Position numbers and translations under genes: made by a program. Of a stretch of 44,322 nt of DNA, positions 34,506-43,723 are shown one piece after another. Position 1 is the first letter of the stretch. Each line of letters starts with the position of its first letter. The notes beneath the pieces are model-generated. The model had not been told where the DNA came from. It saw nothing but the letters and a program-made list of their open reading frames with translations, and made no database searches. The stretch is from Taishania sp. (lineage in GTDB: Bacteria > Bacteroidota > Bacteroidia > Flavobacteriales_D > Crocinitomicaceae), in assembly GCA_030150045.1 (NCBI GenBank), contig JASLGM010000036.1, positions 1 through 44,322 on the forward strand. The letters are read 5' to 3'.

Positions 34506-35662
34506 GTATTTGGTAAATAAACATTTCCAATATTAAACGTTTCAAGATGTGCAAGTTGCTCATTATTATCAGTAATTTCAAAAGTCAAACATGTTTCCAC
34601 AACATCAAATTGAATAACAGCGGGTTGATACAAAACAACATTTAAACTATATCTTCCTTTAGTGAGCAAATTTGCAGGTAAAGTATATGAATATCGTTTT
34701 TCATGACTTTTTATTTTCACTTCAGTTGCTCCAACAACTTGTTCTTCTTTATCAAAAATTCGAAGTAACATTGCTGTTCCACTATGGTACACATCATTAA
34801 AAGTGATATCAAAATTAAATCTCAATTCTTCTTGTGAAGAAAAAACGGTTTTATCTTCCTGAAACTTAGCTTCTGAAACATAAACAGGCTTAACCGTTGA
34901 TGTCTGTTTAAAAATAAAATTGTCATTTCCTGTTTCTTGATAAGCAGTAATCACATCTTCAATCAACCCCATTTTTTTCATCTCTCCTTTCTCCAACAAA
35001 ACTCCTTTATTACACAATTGCCTTATTGAGCCTAAATGATGACTCACAAAAATGACTGTTCTTCCTTCACCAGCGACATCTTTCATTTTTCCGAGGCATT
35101 TTTTTTGAAACTCGGCATCGCCAACGGCAAGTACCTCATCAATGATAAGGATTTCGGGTTCCAAATGGGCAGCCACTGCAAATGCAAGACGCACATACAT
35201 TCCCGATGAATAGTGTTTTACAGGGGTGTCAATGAATTTTTCTACGCCCGAAAAGGCCACAATCTCGTCGAACTTGGCACTCACTTCTTTGCGTGTCATA
35301 CCGAGAATGGTCCCGTTGAGGAACACATTTTCGCGTCCCGTCAATTCGGGATGAAAACCCGTTCCAACTTCGAGCAAGGAAGCCACGCGTCCCGTGAGGG
35401 CAATGCGTCCGTCGGTGGGCTTGGTAATCTGTGAAAGGATTTTGAGCAAGGTCGATTTTCCAGCACCGTTTTTCCCAATAATGCCCACCACATCCCCTTT
35501 CTGAATGTCGAAGGACACGTCTTTGAGCGCCCAAAATTCTTCCTGTTGATTCTTTTTGGGAACAAACAATCCGGCCAAGGTTCCGCGCAGACTTCCGTCT
35601 TTTTGTGAACCGATGACGTATTTTTTAGACACATGTTGTATACTGATGACCACTTGACTCAT
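34496..35662 (-). CDS. Wzt-like ABC transporter ATPase for polysaccharide export
   Basis: A 388-residue protein. The ATPase domain (residues ~1-235) shows Walker A GIIGKNGAGKSTLLKIL near residue 60, the signature YSSGMYVRLAFAVAAHL near residue 145 and Walker B EILIIDEVLAVGDAEF near 165. The C-terminal ~140 residues (from ~245) are beta-rich (LRFNFDITFNDVYHSGTAML) as in the glycan-binding domain of Wzt, which reads the modified end of an O-antigen chain before export. The partner permease (Wzm) is not in the window. The ATPase-coding part is GC-rich and the C-terminal part AT-rich, pointing to a recombination junction within the gene. Confidence 0.88.
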   Translation of the reverse strand: MSQVVISIQHVSKKYVIGSQKDGSLRGTLAGLFVPKKNQQEEFWALKDVSFDIQKGDVVGIIGKNGAGKSTLLKILSQITKPTDGRIALTGRVASLLEVGTGFHPELTGRENVFLNGTILGMTRKEVSAKFDEIVAFSGVEKFIDTPVKHYSSGMYVRLAFAVAAHLEPEILIIDEVLAVGDAEFQKKCLGKMKDVAGEGRTVIFVSHHLGSIRQLCNKGVLLEKGEMKKMGLIEDVITAYQETGNDNFIFKQTSTVKPVYVSEAKFQEDKTVFSSQEELRFNFDITFNDVYHSGTAMLLRIFDKEEQVVGATEVKIKSHEKRYSYTLPANLLTKGRYSLNVVLYQPAVIQFDVVETCLTFEITDNNEQLAHLETFNIGNVYLPNTWG

Positions 35663-35667
35663 AGGTA

Positions 35668-35700
35668 CAAATATAATTAGAAAGCGAGTAGGAAAATCAA
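35668..35700 (-). promoter_or_regulatory. Promoter of the polysaccharide operon
   Basis: Minus-strand TTG (35698-35700), a 22-base spacer and TATATTTG (35668-35675) fit the Bacteroidota consensus. Only five bases separate the -7 box from the ATG of the ABC ATPase, so the mRNA should be leaderless or almost so. Confidence 0.6.
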
Positions 35701-36022
35701 ATGGTTGTATTAAGAATCAGTGGTTTTTGCATTATTTTTAATCGTTTCCATAGGTTGGGCACAGAGAGTTCTATCCCTTTACGGCGCTTCTTGTCTTTCC
35801 CTTTCTTTTCCAAATGAAAAATGTGTTATTTCCTTTATTTCATTCGCAGGATCATCAGCCAGGGCGGAGGACGATAGCTAAACCTCAGGCAATGGGTGTG
35901 AACGCTAGCGGGAAATTGCGACCAAAGGAAGCACATTTGCCGCAGCAGGTGAACCCCTTTGACCAGGTTTACTAAAGGCTGTAGACCGTTAAGGCTGCCT
36001 TCTTATTTTTCTATTTTTCTTT
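35701..36022. other. Intergenic region with a GC-rich block
   Basis: No gene fits. A GC-rich block (about 35850-36000) stands out from AT-rich surroundings and contains nested complementary segments: AAACCT (35880-35885) with AGGTTT (35965-35970), GGCAA with TTGCC inside it, and an AAGGC...GCCTT pair followed by TTATTTTT. This could be a structured RNA read rightward, or the remnant of a mobile element. Not identified. Confidence 0.35.
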
Positions 36023-36132
36023 GGGCGTTTCCTCCTTCTCCTCCCCAAGCTAGTTGAGGGGAAAAGGAGGTCGGGCTATTCGTTCCAAGTTTTTTGCTGC
36101 TCAAAAAAGCTTTCCTCTATTATCCCTAACGC
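36023..36132 (-). repeat. Structured intergenic repeat, copy D
   Basis: Minus strand starts GCGTTAGGGATAATAGAGG (same opening as copy A) and ends GGAAACGCCC plus an A-rich tail. First arm AAGCTTTTTTGAGC...AAAAAACTT belongs to the class of copies A and B. Second arm CCTCCTTTTCCCC...GGGGAGGAGAAGGAGG is an imperfect long hairpin. Core GAATAGCCCGACC is intact. Confidence 0.75.
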
Positions 36133-36169
36133 GGGGTGCATTTGCATGCTGTTCTCACGGAAAATCGGG

Positions 36170-36226
36170 CATAAAAAAAGCCACCCTTTCGGATGGCTTT
36201 CTTCGGAAATGGATTCCTTATTTTTT
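36170..36226. repeat. 57-bp direct repeat, left copy (terminator plus gene 3' end)
   Basis: Identical to 37186-37242 over 57 bases. It covers a terminator hairpin and runs into the stop codon of the methyltransferase gene at 36218. Confidence 0.92.
36173..36200 (-). terminator. Terminator of the lone methyltransferase gene
   Basis: Minus strand: a 10-bp stem AAAGCCATCC/GGGTGGCTTT with a GAAA loop, then a run of T residues. Lies inside the 57-bp repeat. Confidence 0.85.
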
Positions 36227-37117
36227 TCGAAGCAACAAATAAATTTCCATGCCAGTATTTGTTTTTCGCATTATCTTTTGAGCTAAACCATTAACGGAAG
36301 CATGTAACATCGGGTCACAAATTCCATATCTAAAATTGACAATTTCATAATTATTTTTGACTGCATTTTTTTCAAAGGACTGTTTTGTAAACTCAAACAA
36401 ATGAAAAGGTGTATGCATAGGACTCAAATGCGTTACAAAAGGTTTGAACGTACATTTATAATATGCATTAAATAATTTTGCAGTTAACCAATTTGCGGAT
36501 GGAACAGCAACCTCAACAATCCCCCCAGGTTTTGTCCAATACATCGCTTTTTCTAACGCCAATCCTGGCTCATACAAATGTTCTAGCACGGCTCCAAATG
36601 TGATAAAATCAAAACTATTTTCGGGAAACACAGCGTCTTCTATCGCTACACATTGTAAATTTTCAGGCGTAAATGTTTTGTCTTGAATAGCTCGCTCATA
36701 AAATGGTAAAGAAGGTTCAATACCAAACACCTCAAACCCTTCCTTTTTCCATGCACGCATAGCCTTTCCAATTCCACAACCGATATCTAACATTTTAGGT
36801 TTTTTATCAAAAGTGATAAATGGACGAACTAAAGAGGGTAAATCACCTAAAGAAGTAATCGAGTCATTTGTATAAGCTTCCACCCAATACTCTTCTGGAG
36901 GAACACCATAATGATCCTGAATATCATTAGGGACAGGTTGTGGATTACTATAAATTAGTCCACAGTTACCACATTTATATATACTAGTAGTTATTCCTTT
37001 TTTCTTATACGGCCGCAATCCTTGACTTTGATTCAATCGAATACCGAGCTTCTTATCCTGAGAAGTTGAGCTCCCACACATTTGACATGCATCAATGGAT
37101 TTGAATGTATATATCAT
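36218..37117 (-). CDS. Class I SAM-dependent methyltransferase with N-terminal zinc-ribbon-like cysteines
   Basis: A 299-residue protein. Two CxxC pairs near the N-terminus (CQMCG at ~11-14 and CGNCG at ~49-52) suggest a zinc ribbon like that of C-methyltransferase-type enzymes. KPKMLDIGCGIGKAMRAWKK near residue 107 is SAM motif I; FITFGAVLEHLYEPGLALEK near 175 is the post-motif typical of Methyltransf_23/11; HLFEFTKQSFEK follows. It may act in glycan synthesis but lies outside the operon, separated by a repeat and non-coding DNA. It is bracketed by an exact 57-bp direct repeat, so it may have been inserted between the large T9SS gene and its terminator, or the terminator was duplicated. Confidence 0.83.
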   Translation of the reverse strand: MIYTFKSIDACQMCGSSTSQDKKLGIRLNQSQGLRPYKKKGITTSIYKCGNCGLIYSNPQPVPNDIQDHYGVPPEEYWVEAYTNDSITSLGDLPSLVRPFITFDKKPKMLDIGCGIGKAMRAWKKEGFEVFGIEPSLPFYERAIQDKTFTPENLQCVAIEDAVFPENSFDFITFGAVLEHLYEPGLALEKAMYWTKPGGIVEVAVPSANWLTAKLFNAYYKCTFKPFVTHLSPMHTPFHLFEFTKQSFEKNAVKNNYEIVNFRYGICDPMLHASVNGLAQKIMRKTNTGMEIYLLLRKK

Positions 37118-37185
37118 AATTACTTTGTATTCGTAAATAGTGCTGTAAAGAAAATAAAAACAAATGAGACGACCATTCTATAAAT

Positions 37186-37242
37186 CATAAAAAAAGCCAC
37201 CCTTTCGGATGGCTTTCTTCGGAAATGGATTCCTTATTTTTT
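37186..37242. repeat. 57-bp direct repeat, right copy
   Basis: Exact match to 36170-36226. It covers the terminator and the last few coding bases with the stop of the giant T9SS gene. Confidence 0.92.
37189..37216 (-). terminator. Terminator of the giant T9SS gene
   Basis: Same 10-bp stem with GAAA loop and T run as at 36173-36200, about 18 bases after the stop codon. Confidence 0.85.
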
Positions 37243-40200
37243 GGTAATTTTTCGAATTACGCTTGCTCCTTCACTTTCGATCGCTAGGAAGTACATGCCT
37301 TCGCTTAGGTTCTCGAGTGTGATTTCTGCTGTGGAATCGTTACATGTATAACTTTGTAACGTTTGTCCTTTTTGATCTAGCACGGTAATACGGGTGATTA
37401 TCGCGCCATTGGTTTGTACGGTTGCTTTCCCTAATGTTGGGTTCGGGAACACATTAAACGTGGTACTAGACACTTGGTCTACGGCTACGTCACCTACGGT
37501 CAAACAGATAGATTCTTTCTGACACAAATCGATGTTTAACACCAATTTGTAATTTCCGTTTGCAGTTGGTTTATAGTTTTGATTGGCACTCATGACTACG
37601 TCTGTGTCACAATTTACCCAAGTATAGTACGCTCCTGCAACCGGAGTCGCTTTCAACATACCGTCCACGTATTGTCCTTCTGGGGTTCCATCATAGGTCA
37701 CCAAATTGGTAATCACCATGCTGTCACATCCATCTACTGCTGGGAAAGCGTTGTAATAACGTCCCGCTGTTGTATACGCTGAGGCACCTACTTGGTAGCT
37801 TTCGCCCAAACAAATGGTTACGTTTTGCTCTGCCAAGCTGCTTGGTGTGTACACGAAGTTGGCTGTTCCTGTCGCTACACCTGTACAAACAAGGTCGGAC
37901 ATTTCAATCAATTCGTAGGTTCCACCTTCTTGAGGCAAGAAGCTATAAGGCGAAGAAGCAATGTTTAATTCTTCTACGTTTGTTCCTTTACGTACTTTTA
38001 CTTTCCACGGTCCAACACCTGTCAAGGTAATGGTTGCCGGTTGGAAGTCTGCTACACGACACGCACCCGTTCCTCCTGTAAGTGTTGCCGTTGGATCCAT
38101 ACACGGTGTTATCATCAACGAAGCATCGTCGATCATCATATACATAGGTGAAGAACCTGAACTTACGTTCATTCCTAGGTTGTACACGCCATCAGCAGGT
38201 ACTTGGAAGTCTACAATGTATTCTGCATACGTCGTATTGCGAATGTTACGCAACACAGTTCCGATGCGTCCGCCTGCCATGCCTGCTGGTGTTTGTCCTT
38301 GTCCGATGAAGACACGTAAGGAGTCAAACGCCGTTGTGCTGTAGTTTCTGTAGAAGAAAGAGTAACGGTAATTTACACCTGCTTCTAATGCAAATTCTGG
38401 TGTATAAGCCCAAGTGTTTGTTCCTGTTGACCATTGAATTCCGAACGCTTTGTCACCGCTGCGTGGAGTAATGTAGGAGTTTCCTTGTGTCATCACGCTG
38501 AATTTACCTGTCGCTTTCCAACATGTTGGTGCTACGCCTGATGTAAAAGTAGCGGTTGCTCCAGTTGTTTGATCAAAGTTTTCTGTCCAAGGCAAAGTGG
38601 TAATTACGGCACAAAGTGTGGTAAATGTTCCTCTTGTTGACCAGTTGCTTTCATCTGTATCCGAACAAATGGATTTCACCCAGAAATAGTAGGTTACGGC
38701 AGGATCTAATCCCGTGATGTCCACCGTTGTTCCTGTGCTTATTCCTGTTGGTACAGTTGCCGCTGTTGGCGCTACGTTACTTGTGCTTACATAATATGCA
38801 TATCCGTTAGCCGGTGCATTACCAGGTGCTGTCCACGTTGCTGTTGCTCCAGTTGTAGTCACATTTGTAAAGGCAAGAGCCGTACCCGGGAAACAGTAAA
38901 TCATTTCAATGTTTACGTTATCTACAGCGATTGGCGGGTTGTCTCCTCCTCCGTTGTCGTTGTACCATTCGAAGATCAAACGCGCAGTTTGTCCAGCACG
39001 GTTGGTTAAATCTACGTTGTCATTGAAATAGGTTTGCCATGTACTTTGTAAATTATACACGCCACCAATTTGCATTCCGTTTGTTGACGTGATTGCTGTT
39101 CCTACTGTTGGTTCAAAGCTTGCTGGTGTGATCCACACTTTCATGTAATCGTACGAAGCGCTTTCTCCAACACCTTTCCAATCGAAGCCTAATTTAGCCA
39201 TCGTTGTTCCTGCTGGAATTGCTAAATCACGGTAAGCGAATACGCGCGTTGGCTGTCCAGACATGGTATAGGCATTTGTTGTTCCACCGTCATTCGAAAT
39301 GTAAATGGAAGACCCTGTATTTCCTGTTGCGTTTCCGTGCGCCCAGTTGTTCACTTCTCCATTCATGAAACGGAAATCGTTTCCAGCTTCGAAGTCTTGC
39401 GTATAAGGTAAAACAGCAGGCGTTTGTGGTGTGTAGAACGCTACTACGCTTGTCCACTCACTTGCGTCGATTGCCGAACAGTTTGCTTTTACCCAAATGT
39501 AGTACTGCGTTCCTTCTTGTAAGTTTGACAACAGCAAAGGTGAGCTTGCGGTTACACCTGTTGGAACTGTTGTTGCATCTGGAGCTGTTGGGCTTGTAGA
39601 TAAATAGTAGGCATATCCATCTGTTGGCACCACAACTGGGTTATTCCATGTTGCTGTTGCGTCTGTGCTTGTCACCGTACTTACGGCTAAATCTAAAGGC
39701 GTTAAACATGTTGGTGCATAGTCGATTTTCACGTCATCTACCATCAGGTACAAAGGTGCACTTGGTGCTTTTGCATAAATCCCGAAATTGAAAACGCCAT
39801 TTGCTGGCACAACGAAGTCAGCTGAATAAGTAGCGTACGTGGTGTTCGTAATGTTACGCAAAACCCTTCCGATTTGAGTGGTCATTGCTGCGGCATTTTG
39901 TCCACTTCCGAAAGCTACTTTTAAAGAATCATACGCACTTGTATTTGCGTTTCTATAGTTGAAAGTAATACGGTATGCTCTTCCTGCTTCCAATTGTAAA
40001 TCGGGAGAGAAGGCCCATGTATTTAATCCCGTTGAATATTGGAAAGCCAATGCTTTATCGCCACTTGTTGTGGTAATGTTACTGTTGGCGCTTGTCATTA
40101 CTCCCGCTTTTCCAGTTCCGATCCAACAATTGGCCATCACTCCTGCCACAAAAGAACTTGTAGCTTGGTGAGCACCTTCAAAAGTTTCTAACCAAGGGAA

Positions 40201-43200
40201 GCTCGTAATGGTTGCACACGTAGTCACCATCATTCCACGTATTGACCAATCACTTTTTGAAGTGGCGTCACACACAGAGCGCACCCACGCATAATACGTT
40301 GTTCCGCTGTTTAAGTTGATGATGTTCGCAAAGGTATCCACTGCAGTTCCCGTTGGCACTGTTGCTGCTGTTGGTGCAGTATTACTTGTCGAAAGGTAGT
40401 ACTCGTAACCTCCATCTGGAGCAGGTACCGGTGCTTTCCAAGCCAATGTTCCGCTAGTTGTTGTCATTTGTGTTGCTGCTAACGCTGTAGCAGGAAGACA
40501 AGATGGTAAAGAGAAATCAATGTTATCGATTGCTGCTGGAGGGTTGTCTCCATCTGAACCATCATTTTGCCATTCAAACACCAAACGCAAAGTCGATCCT
40601 GCGAAGCTTCTCACGTTAATGGCATTCAACGTGTAAGTTGTCCACGTAGTTCTATTGTTGAAATTTCCACCAATTTGTTGTCCGTTTGTTTGCGAAATAC
40701 TCGATCCTGATACCGGCACGGTTGTCGTAGGTAAAAGATAAACACGCATGTTGTCAAAAATACCTTCACCGTTTGCTTTCCAATCGAATTTCAAACTTGC
40801 TAACTGTGCGTTGGCAGGCACTTCAAAATCACGGTAAGCGAATACACGTGTAGACACCGTATTTCTATAGGCATTTGTTGCTCCTCCGTCGTTAGAAATA
40901 TAAAGCAAATTCCCTGTATTTCCTGTTGGACTTCCGTAGCTCCATTTGTTCACGCCACTTCCATTCACGATTTCAAAATCATTTGCCGTTTCAAAATCTT
41001 GAGTATATGGGAACGTAGCTAAGATTTGTGTTGTTTTGAAGCTTACACTTGTTGGCGTCCACTGACTTTTGTTGTTGGCACCACAAATAGAACGTACCCA
41101 AACATAGTGCGTTCGCAAAGGCGTTAATCCTGTTACCGTTGCTGTAGTTGTTGCAGCCGTTCCAGTCGCCGTAGTAGTATCTACAGGAGCTGTTGAGCTG
41201 GTGCTTACATAGTATTCGTAACCGTCAGCTGGCGCTGGGTTTGGTGCAGTCCACGAAATGGTTGCTCCATCTCCACGAGCGTTTGTAGCTGTCAATGCCG
41301 TTGGCACCACACAATCAGGCATAAAGAACTGAATGTTATCTACGATAGCTGGAGGCGTTGCTCCCAATGTTGCGTTGTTGTACCATTCAAACACCAAACG
41401 TACGTTTGCACCTGCATAGCTGCTCACGTTGATCACGGTATTTCTATAGTTTTGCCATGTATCTTTTAAGTTCAATCCACTTGCTATGGCTGTTCCTATA
41501 GATGTTGAAATGGCAGCTCCTGGTACAGGAATGTACGTTGTAGGTACCAACCAAACACGCAAAAAGTCATTGGATTCCGCTTTGGCTTTCCAATCAAAAG
41601 CTAAAGTTGCCAAATAAGCATTTGCAGGAATAGCAAGGTCACGGTACGCATAAACGCGAGAAGTGGAAGTGTTGGTGTAAGCATTGCTCACCCCGTTGTC
41701 ATTAGAGATATACATTGCCGCACCTGGATTTCCATCTGCTGTTCCTGTTACCCATTTATTGACTTGCGTTCCGTTCGAAATGAATATGTCATTTGCTGTT
41801 TCAAAATCTTGGCTGTATGGTAGAACAGCTGGAATTTGTGTGGTCGTAAACGAAGTTACATTTGACCAATCACTGAATGTTGTTGCGTCACATGCGGACC
41901 GCACCCAAACATAATACACCGTTGAAGGTGTAAGCCCTTCGATCAAAGTGGTCAATCCTGTTGGAACAGAAACACCAGTTGCGTTTTCATCTGGAGCCGT
42001 ATTGCTCGTGCTCAAAGAGTAGATATATCCATCTGCTGGCGCATTGGTTTGACTGATCCATGAAATCGTTGCCGAAGTAGCTCCCACATTTGAATGCGTT
42101 AAATTCAAAGGCTTAGAACACGCAGGGAAAAACAAACGAATGTTGTCTACAGCCGCTGGTTCATTGGTTCCGTTAGAAGAATCGTTGTACCATTCAAAGA
42201 TTAAACGCATGGTATCTCCTGCAAACCCTGATAGGTTAACATTTGCATTCAAATAATTTGTCCATGTTGTTTGTTGGTTGAAAGTCCCTCCAATTTGCGT
42301 TGCGCCCGTTAACGATCCTCCTGCAACAGGATTTACGGTTTTTGGTGCAATATACACGCGTAAATAATCAGCTGTAGCGGATTCTCCACGTCCTTTCCAA
42401 TCGAAAGAAAGTGTCGCCAATTCTGGATTTGCAGGCACAACTAAATCATGGTAAGCAAACACACGCGAAGCAGTGGTAAACGTATAAGCGTTTGTAACCC
42501 CGAAATCATTAGAAATGTACATTGCCTTACCTGGATTAGCCGAGGCCGTTCCAACATTCCATGTATTTACTTGATATCCATTTACGAAAGTAAGGTCGTG
42601 TGTTCCTTCGAAATCTTGAACGTAAGGAAGCGCTGTTGCGACCCTTTTTGTCGTAAAAACAGCAACAGAAGACCAAAAACTATTTTCTGTGCTTGAACAC
42701 ACACTTCTTACCCAAAGGTAATAAGATGTTCCTGCTTGCAAGTTCGTCAAATCGATCGTTGAAGTAGCAGAAGTTCCTGTTGCAACAGTAGTTTCTGTTG
42801 GCACATTGTAATTTGTTGTCAACACATATTCATATCCAGATGCTGGTAAAACAATAGGTGTGGCCCATGAAATACGAGCAGTTGTTGTTGTCAACAACGA
42901 AGCCGAAGGTGATGCTGGACGCACACAACTTGGTGGCGTGTAGGTAAATGTTGTTCCTGAAAGCGGGCGAGATGTTGGTGTAGACGAATTGAAAAAACAC
43001 GTTTCCGAAGCGTTTGCTCCTGCTACAGAGTTTACCCATGCACCCGTTGCTGTTGCCACTTTTCGAGTTTGATAATCAATCCCTAAAGGACCACGAATTC
43101 CAACGACAGGGTAACTGGTACTACTTCCTGGTTTACAAAATCCATAAACAATCTTTACAACACCGTTTGTGGTATTCAAACGCACTTGCATGTTAATCGT

Positions 43201-43671
43201 ATCCGTTGAAGTAGAGAAACGTTGGAAATTTGCCCATTGGATTACGAATTCATCGCCATCCATTGCGTGACTCATCTGTCCACCTGCACGCGATTTTAGG
43301 TCCATTGCAAAAGATGCAATTGCACCACCAGAAGCGGATAAAGAGGCGGATATCACATTTTGTGTACTCGTAGTTACACTGTTTAATCCTGCTGCATTCG
43401 GAAAAGAAATGTGTCCGTTTGAGCTGACAGTCAATGCCGTTTGCATGCGTCCCAAAAATGGGAAAGCTACGCCATTTGGCAAGTTAACGGGAAAGATCTC
43501 ATCATCTACCGTTCCTGTGTTTAAAATTGTGGGTGAAAGTAAGGGCGTGTACGTTTCCATACTTTGGGAGAAGAGATAATCCCGTGCGTCTTGCGCGACC
43601 GACGAGAAAACCGTTCCCAATAGAAACATACTGCCCAGCAAAATGCTAATTAATCTGCTGGTAGTTTTCAT
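37234..43671 (-). CDS. Giant FN3 / jelly-roll repeat surface protein with T9SS type A tail
   Basis: A 2145-residue secreted protein, probably an adhesin or matrix protein. Signal peptide residues 1-27 (ending SSVAQ). After a ~220-residue N-terminal domain there are six repeat units starting near residues 247, 517, 785, 1059, 1321 and 1593, each ~268 long. Each begins with an FN3 domain (for example ATISWISQTNAPADGYIYSL) and continues with a MAM-like 'choice-of-anchor J / cleaved adhesin' jelly roll (LPYSQDFE...FEWYN...VDNI). Units 4 and 6 carry a different jelly-roll subtype (GDKAFGIQWSTGTNTWAY). After 1856 come non-repeated domains and a T9SS type A sorting domain from ~2072 (FNVFPNPTLGKATV, SEGMYFLAIE). 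Confidence 0.87.
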   Translation of the reverse strand: MKTTSRLISILLGSMFLLGTVFSSVAQDARDYLFSQSMETYTPLLSPTILNTGTVDDEIFPVNLPNGVAFPFLGRMQTALTVSSNGHISFPNAAGLNSVTTSTQNVISASLSASGGAIASFAMDLKSRAGGQMSHAMDGDEFVIQWANFQRFSTSTDTINMQVRLNTTNGVVKIVYGFCKPGSSTSYPVVGIRGPLGIDYQTRKVATATGAWVNSVAGANASETCFFNSSTPTSRPLSGTTFTYTPPSCVRPASPSASLLTTTTARISWATPIVLPASGYEYVLTTNYNVPTETTVATGTSATSTIDLTNLQAGTSYYLWVRSVCSSTENSFWSSVAVFTTKRVATALPYVQDFEGTHDLTFVNGYQVNTWNVGTASANPGKAMYISNDFGVTNAYTFTTASRVFAYHDLVVPANPELATLSFDWKGRGESATADYLRVYIAPKTVNPVAGGSLTGATQIGGTFNQQTTWTNYLNANVNLSGFAGDTMRLIFEWYNDSSNGTNEPAAVDNIRLFFPACSKPLNLTHSNVGATSATISWISQTNAPADGYIYSLSTSNTAPDENATGVSVPTGLTTLIEGLTPSTVYYVWVRSACDATTFSDWSNVTSFTTTQIPAVLPYSQDFETANDIFISNGTQVNKWVTGTADGNPGAAMYISNDNGVSNAYTNTSTSRVYAYRDLAIPANAYLATLAFDWKAKAESNDFLRVWLVPTTYIPVPGAAISTSIGTAIASGLNLKDTWQNYRNTVINVSSYAGANVRLVFEWYNNATLGATPPAIVDNIQFFMPDCVVPTALTATNARGDGATISWTAPNPAPADGYEYYVSTSSTAPVDTTTATGTAATTTATVTGLTPLRTHYVWVRSICGANNKSQWTPTSVSFKTTQILATFPYTQDFETANDFEIVNGSGVNKWSYGSPTGNTGNLLYISNDGGATNAYRNTVSTRVFAYRDFEVPANAQLASLKFDWKANGEGIFDNMRVYLLPTTTVPVSGSSISQTNGQQIGGNFNNRTTWTTYTLNAINVRSFAGSTLRLVFEWQNDGSDGDNPPAAIDNIDFSLPSCLPATALAATQMTTTSGTLAWKAPVPAPDGGYEYYLSTSNTAPTAATVPTGTAVDTFANIINLNSGTTYYAWVRSVCDATSKSDWSIRGMMVTTCATITSFPWLETFEGAHQATSSFVAGVMANCWIGTGKAGVMTSANSNITTTSGDKALAFQYSTGLNTWAFSPDLQLEAGRAYRITFNYRNANTSAYDSLKVAFGSGQNAAAMTTQIGRVLRNITNTTYATYSADFVVPANGVFNFGIYAKAPSAPLYLMVDDVKIDYAPTCLTPLDLAVSTVTSTDATATWNNPVVVPTDGYAYYLSTSPTAPDATTVPTGVTASSPLLLSNLQEGTQYYIWVKANCSAIDASEWTSVVAFYTPQTPAVLPYTQDFEAGNDFRFMNGEVNNWAHGNATGNTGSSIYISNDGGTTNAYTMSGQPTRVFAYRDLAIPAGTTMAKLGFDWKGVGESASYDYMKVWITPASFEPTVGTAITSTNGMQIGGVYNLQSTWQTYFNDNVDLTNRAGQTARLIFEWYNDNGGGDNPPIAVDNVNIEMIYCFPGTALAFTNVTTTGATATWTAPGNAPANGYAYYVSTSNVAPTAATVPTGISTGTTVDITGLDPAVTYYFWVKSICSDTDESNWSTRGTFTTLCAVITTLPWTENFDQTTGATATFTSGVAPTCWKATGKFSVMTQGNSYITPRSGDKAFGIQWSTGTNTWAYTPEFALEAGVNYRYSFFYRNYSTTAFDSLRVFIGQGQTPAGMAGGRIGTVLRNIRNTTYAEYIVDFQVPADGVYNLGMNVSSGSSPMYMMIDDASLMITPCMDPTATLTGGTGACRVADFQPATITLTGVGPWKVKVRKGTNVEELNIASSPYSFLPQEGGTYELIEMSDLVCTGVATGTANFVYTPSSLAEQNVTICLGESYQVGASAYTTAGRYYNAFPAVDGCDSMVITNLVTYDGTPEGQYVDGMLKATPVAGAYYTWVNCDTDVVMSANQNYKPTANGNYKLVLNIDLCQKESICLTVGDVAVDQVSSTTFNVFPNPTLGKATVQTNGAIITRITVLDQKGQTLQSYTCNDSTAEITLENLSEGMYFLAIESEGASVIRKITKK

Positions 43672-43693
43672 TCATAAAGTGTTAAATAAAAAA

Positions 43694-43723
43694 CAAAAAT
43701 AATTATTAATGATGCTTTTTTAA
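43694..43723 (-). promoter_or_regulatory. Promoter of the giant T9SS gene
   Basis: Minus-strand TATTTTTG (43694-43701) matches TAnnTTTG. TTA (43721-43723) stands 19 bases upstream at the ideal spacing, one base off TTG. The ATG is about 20 bases downstream. Confidence 0.55.
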
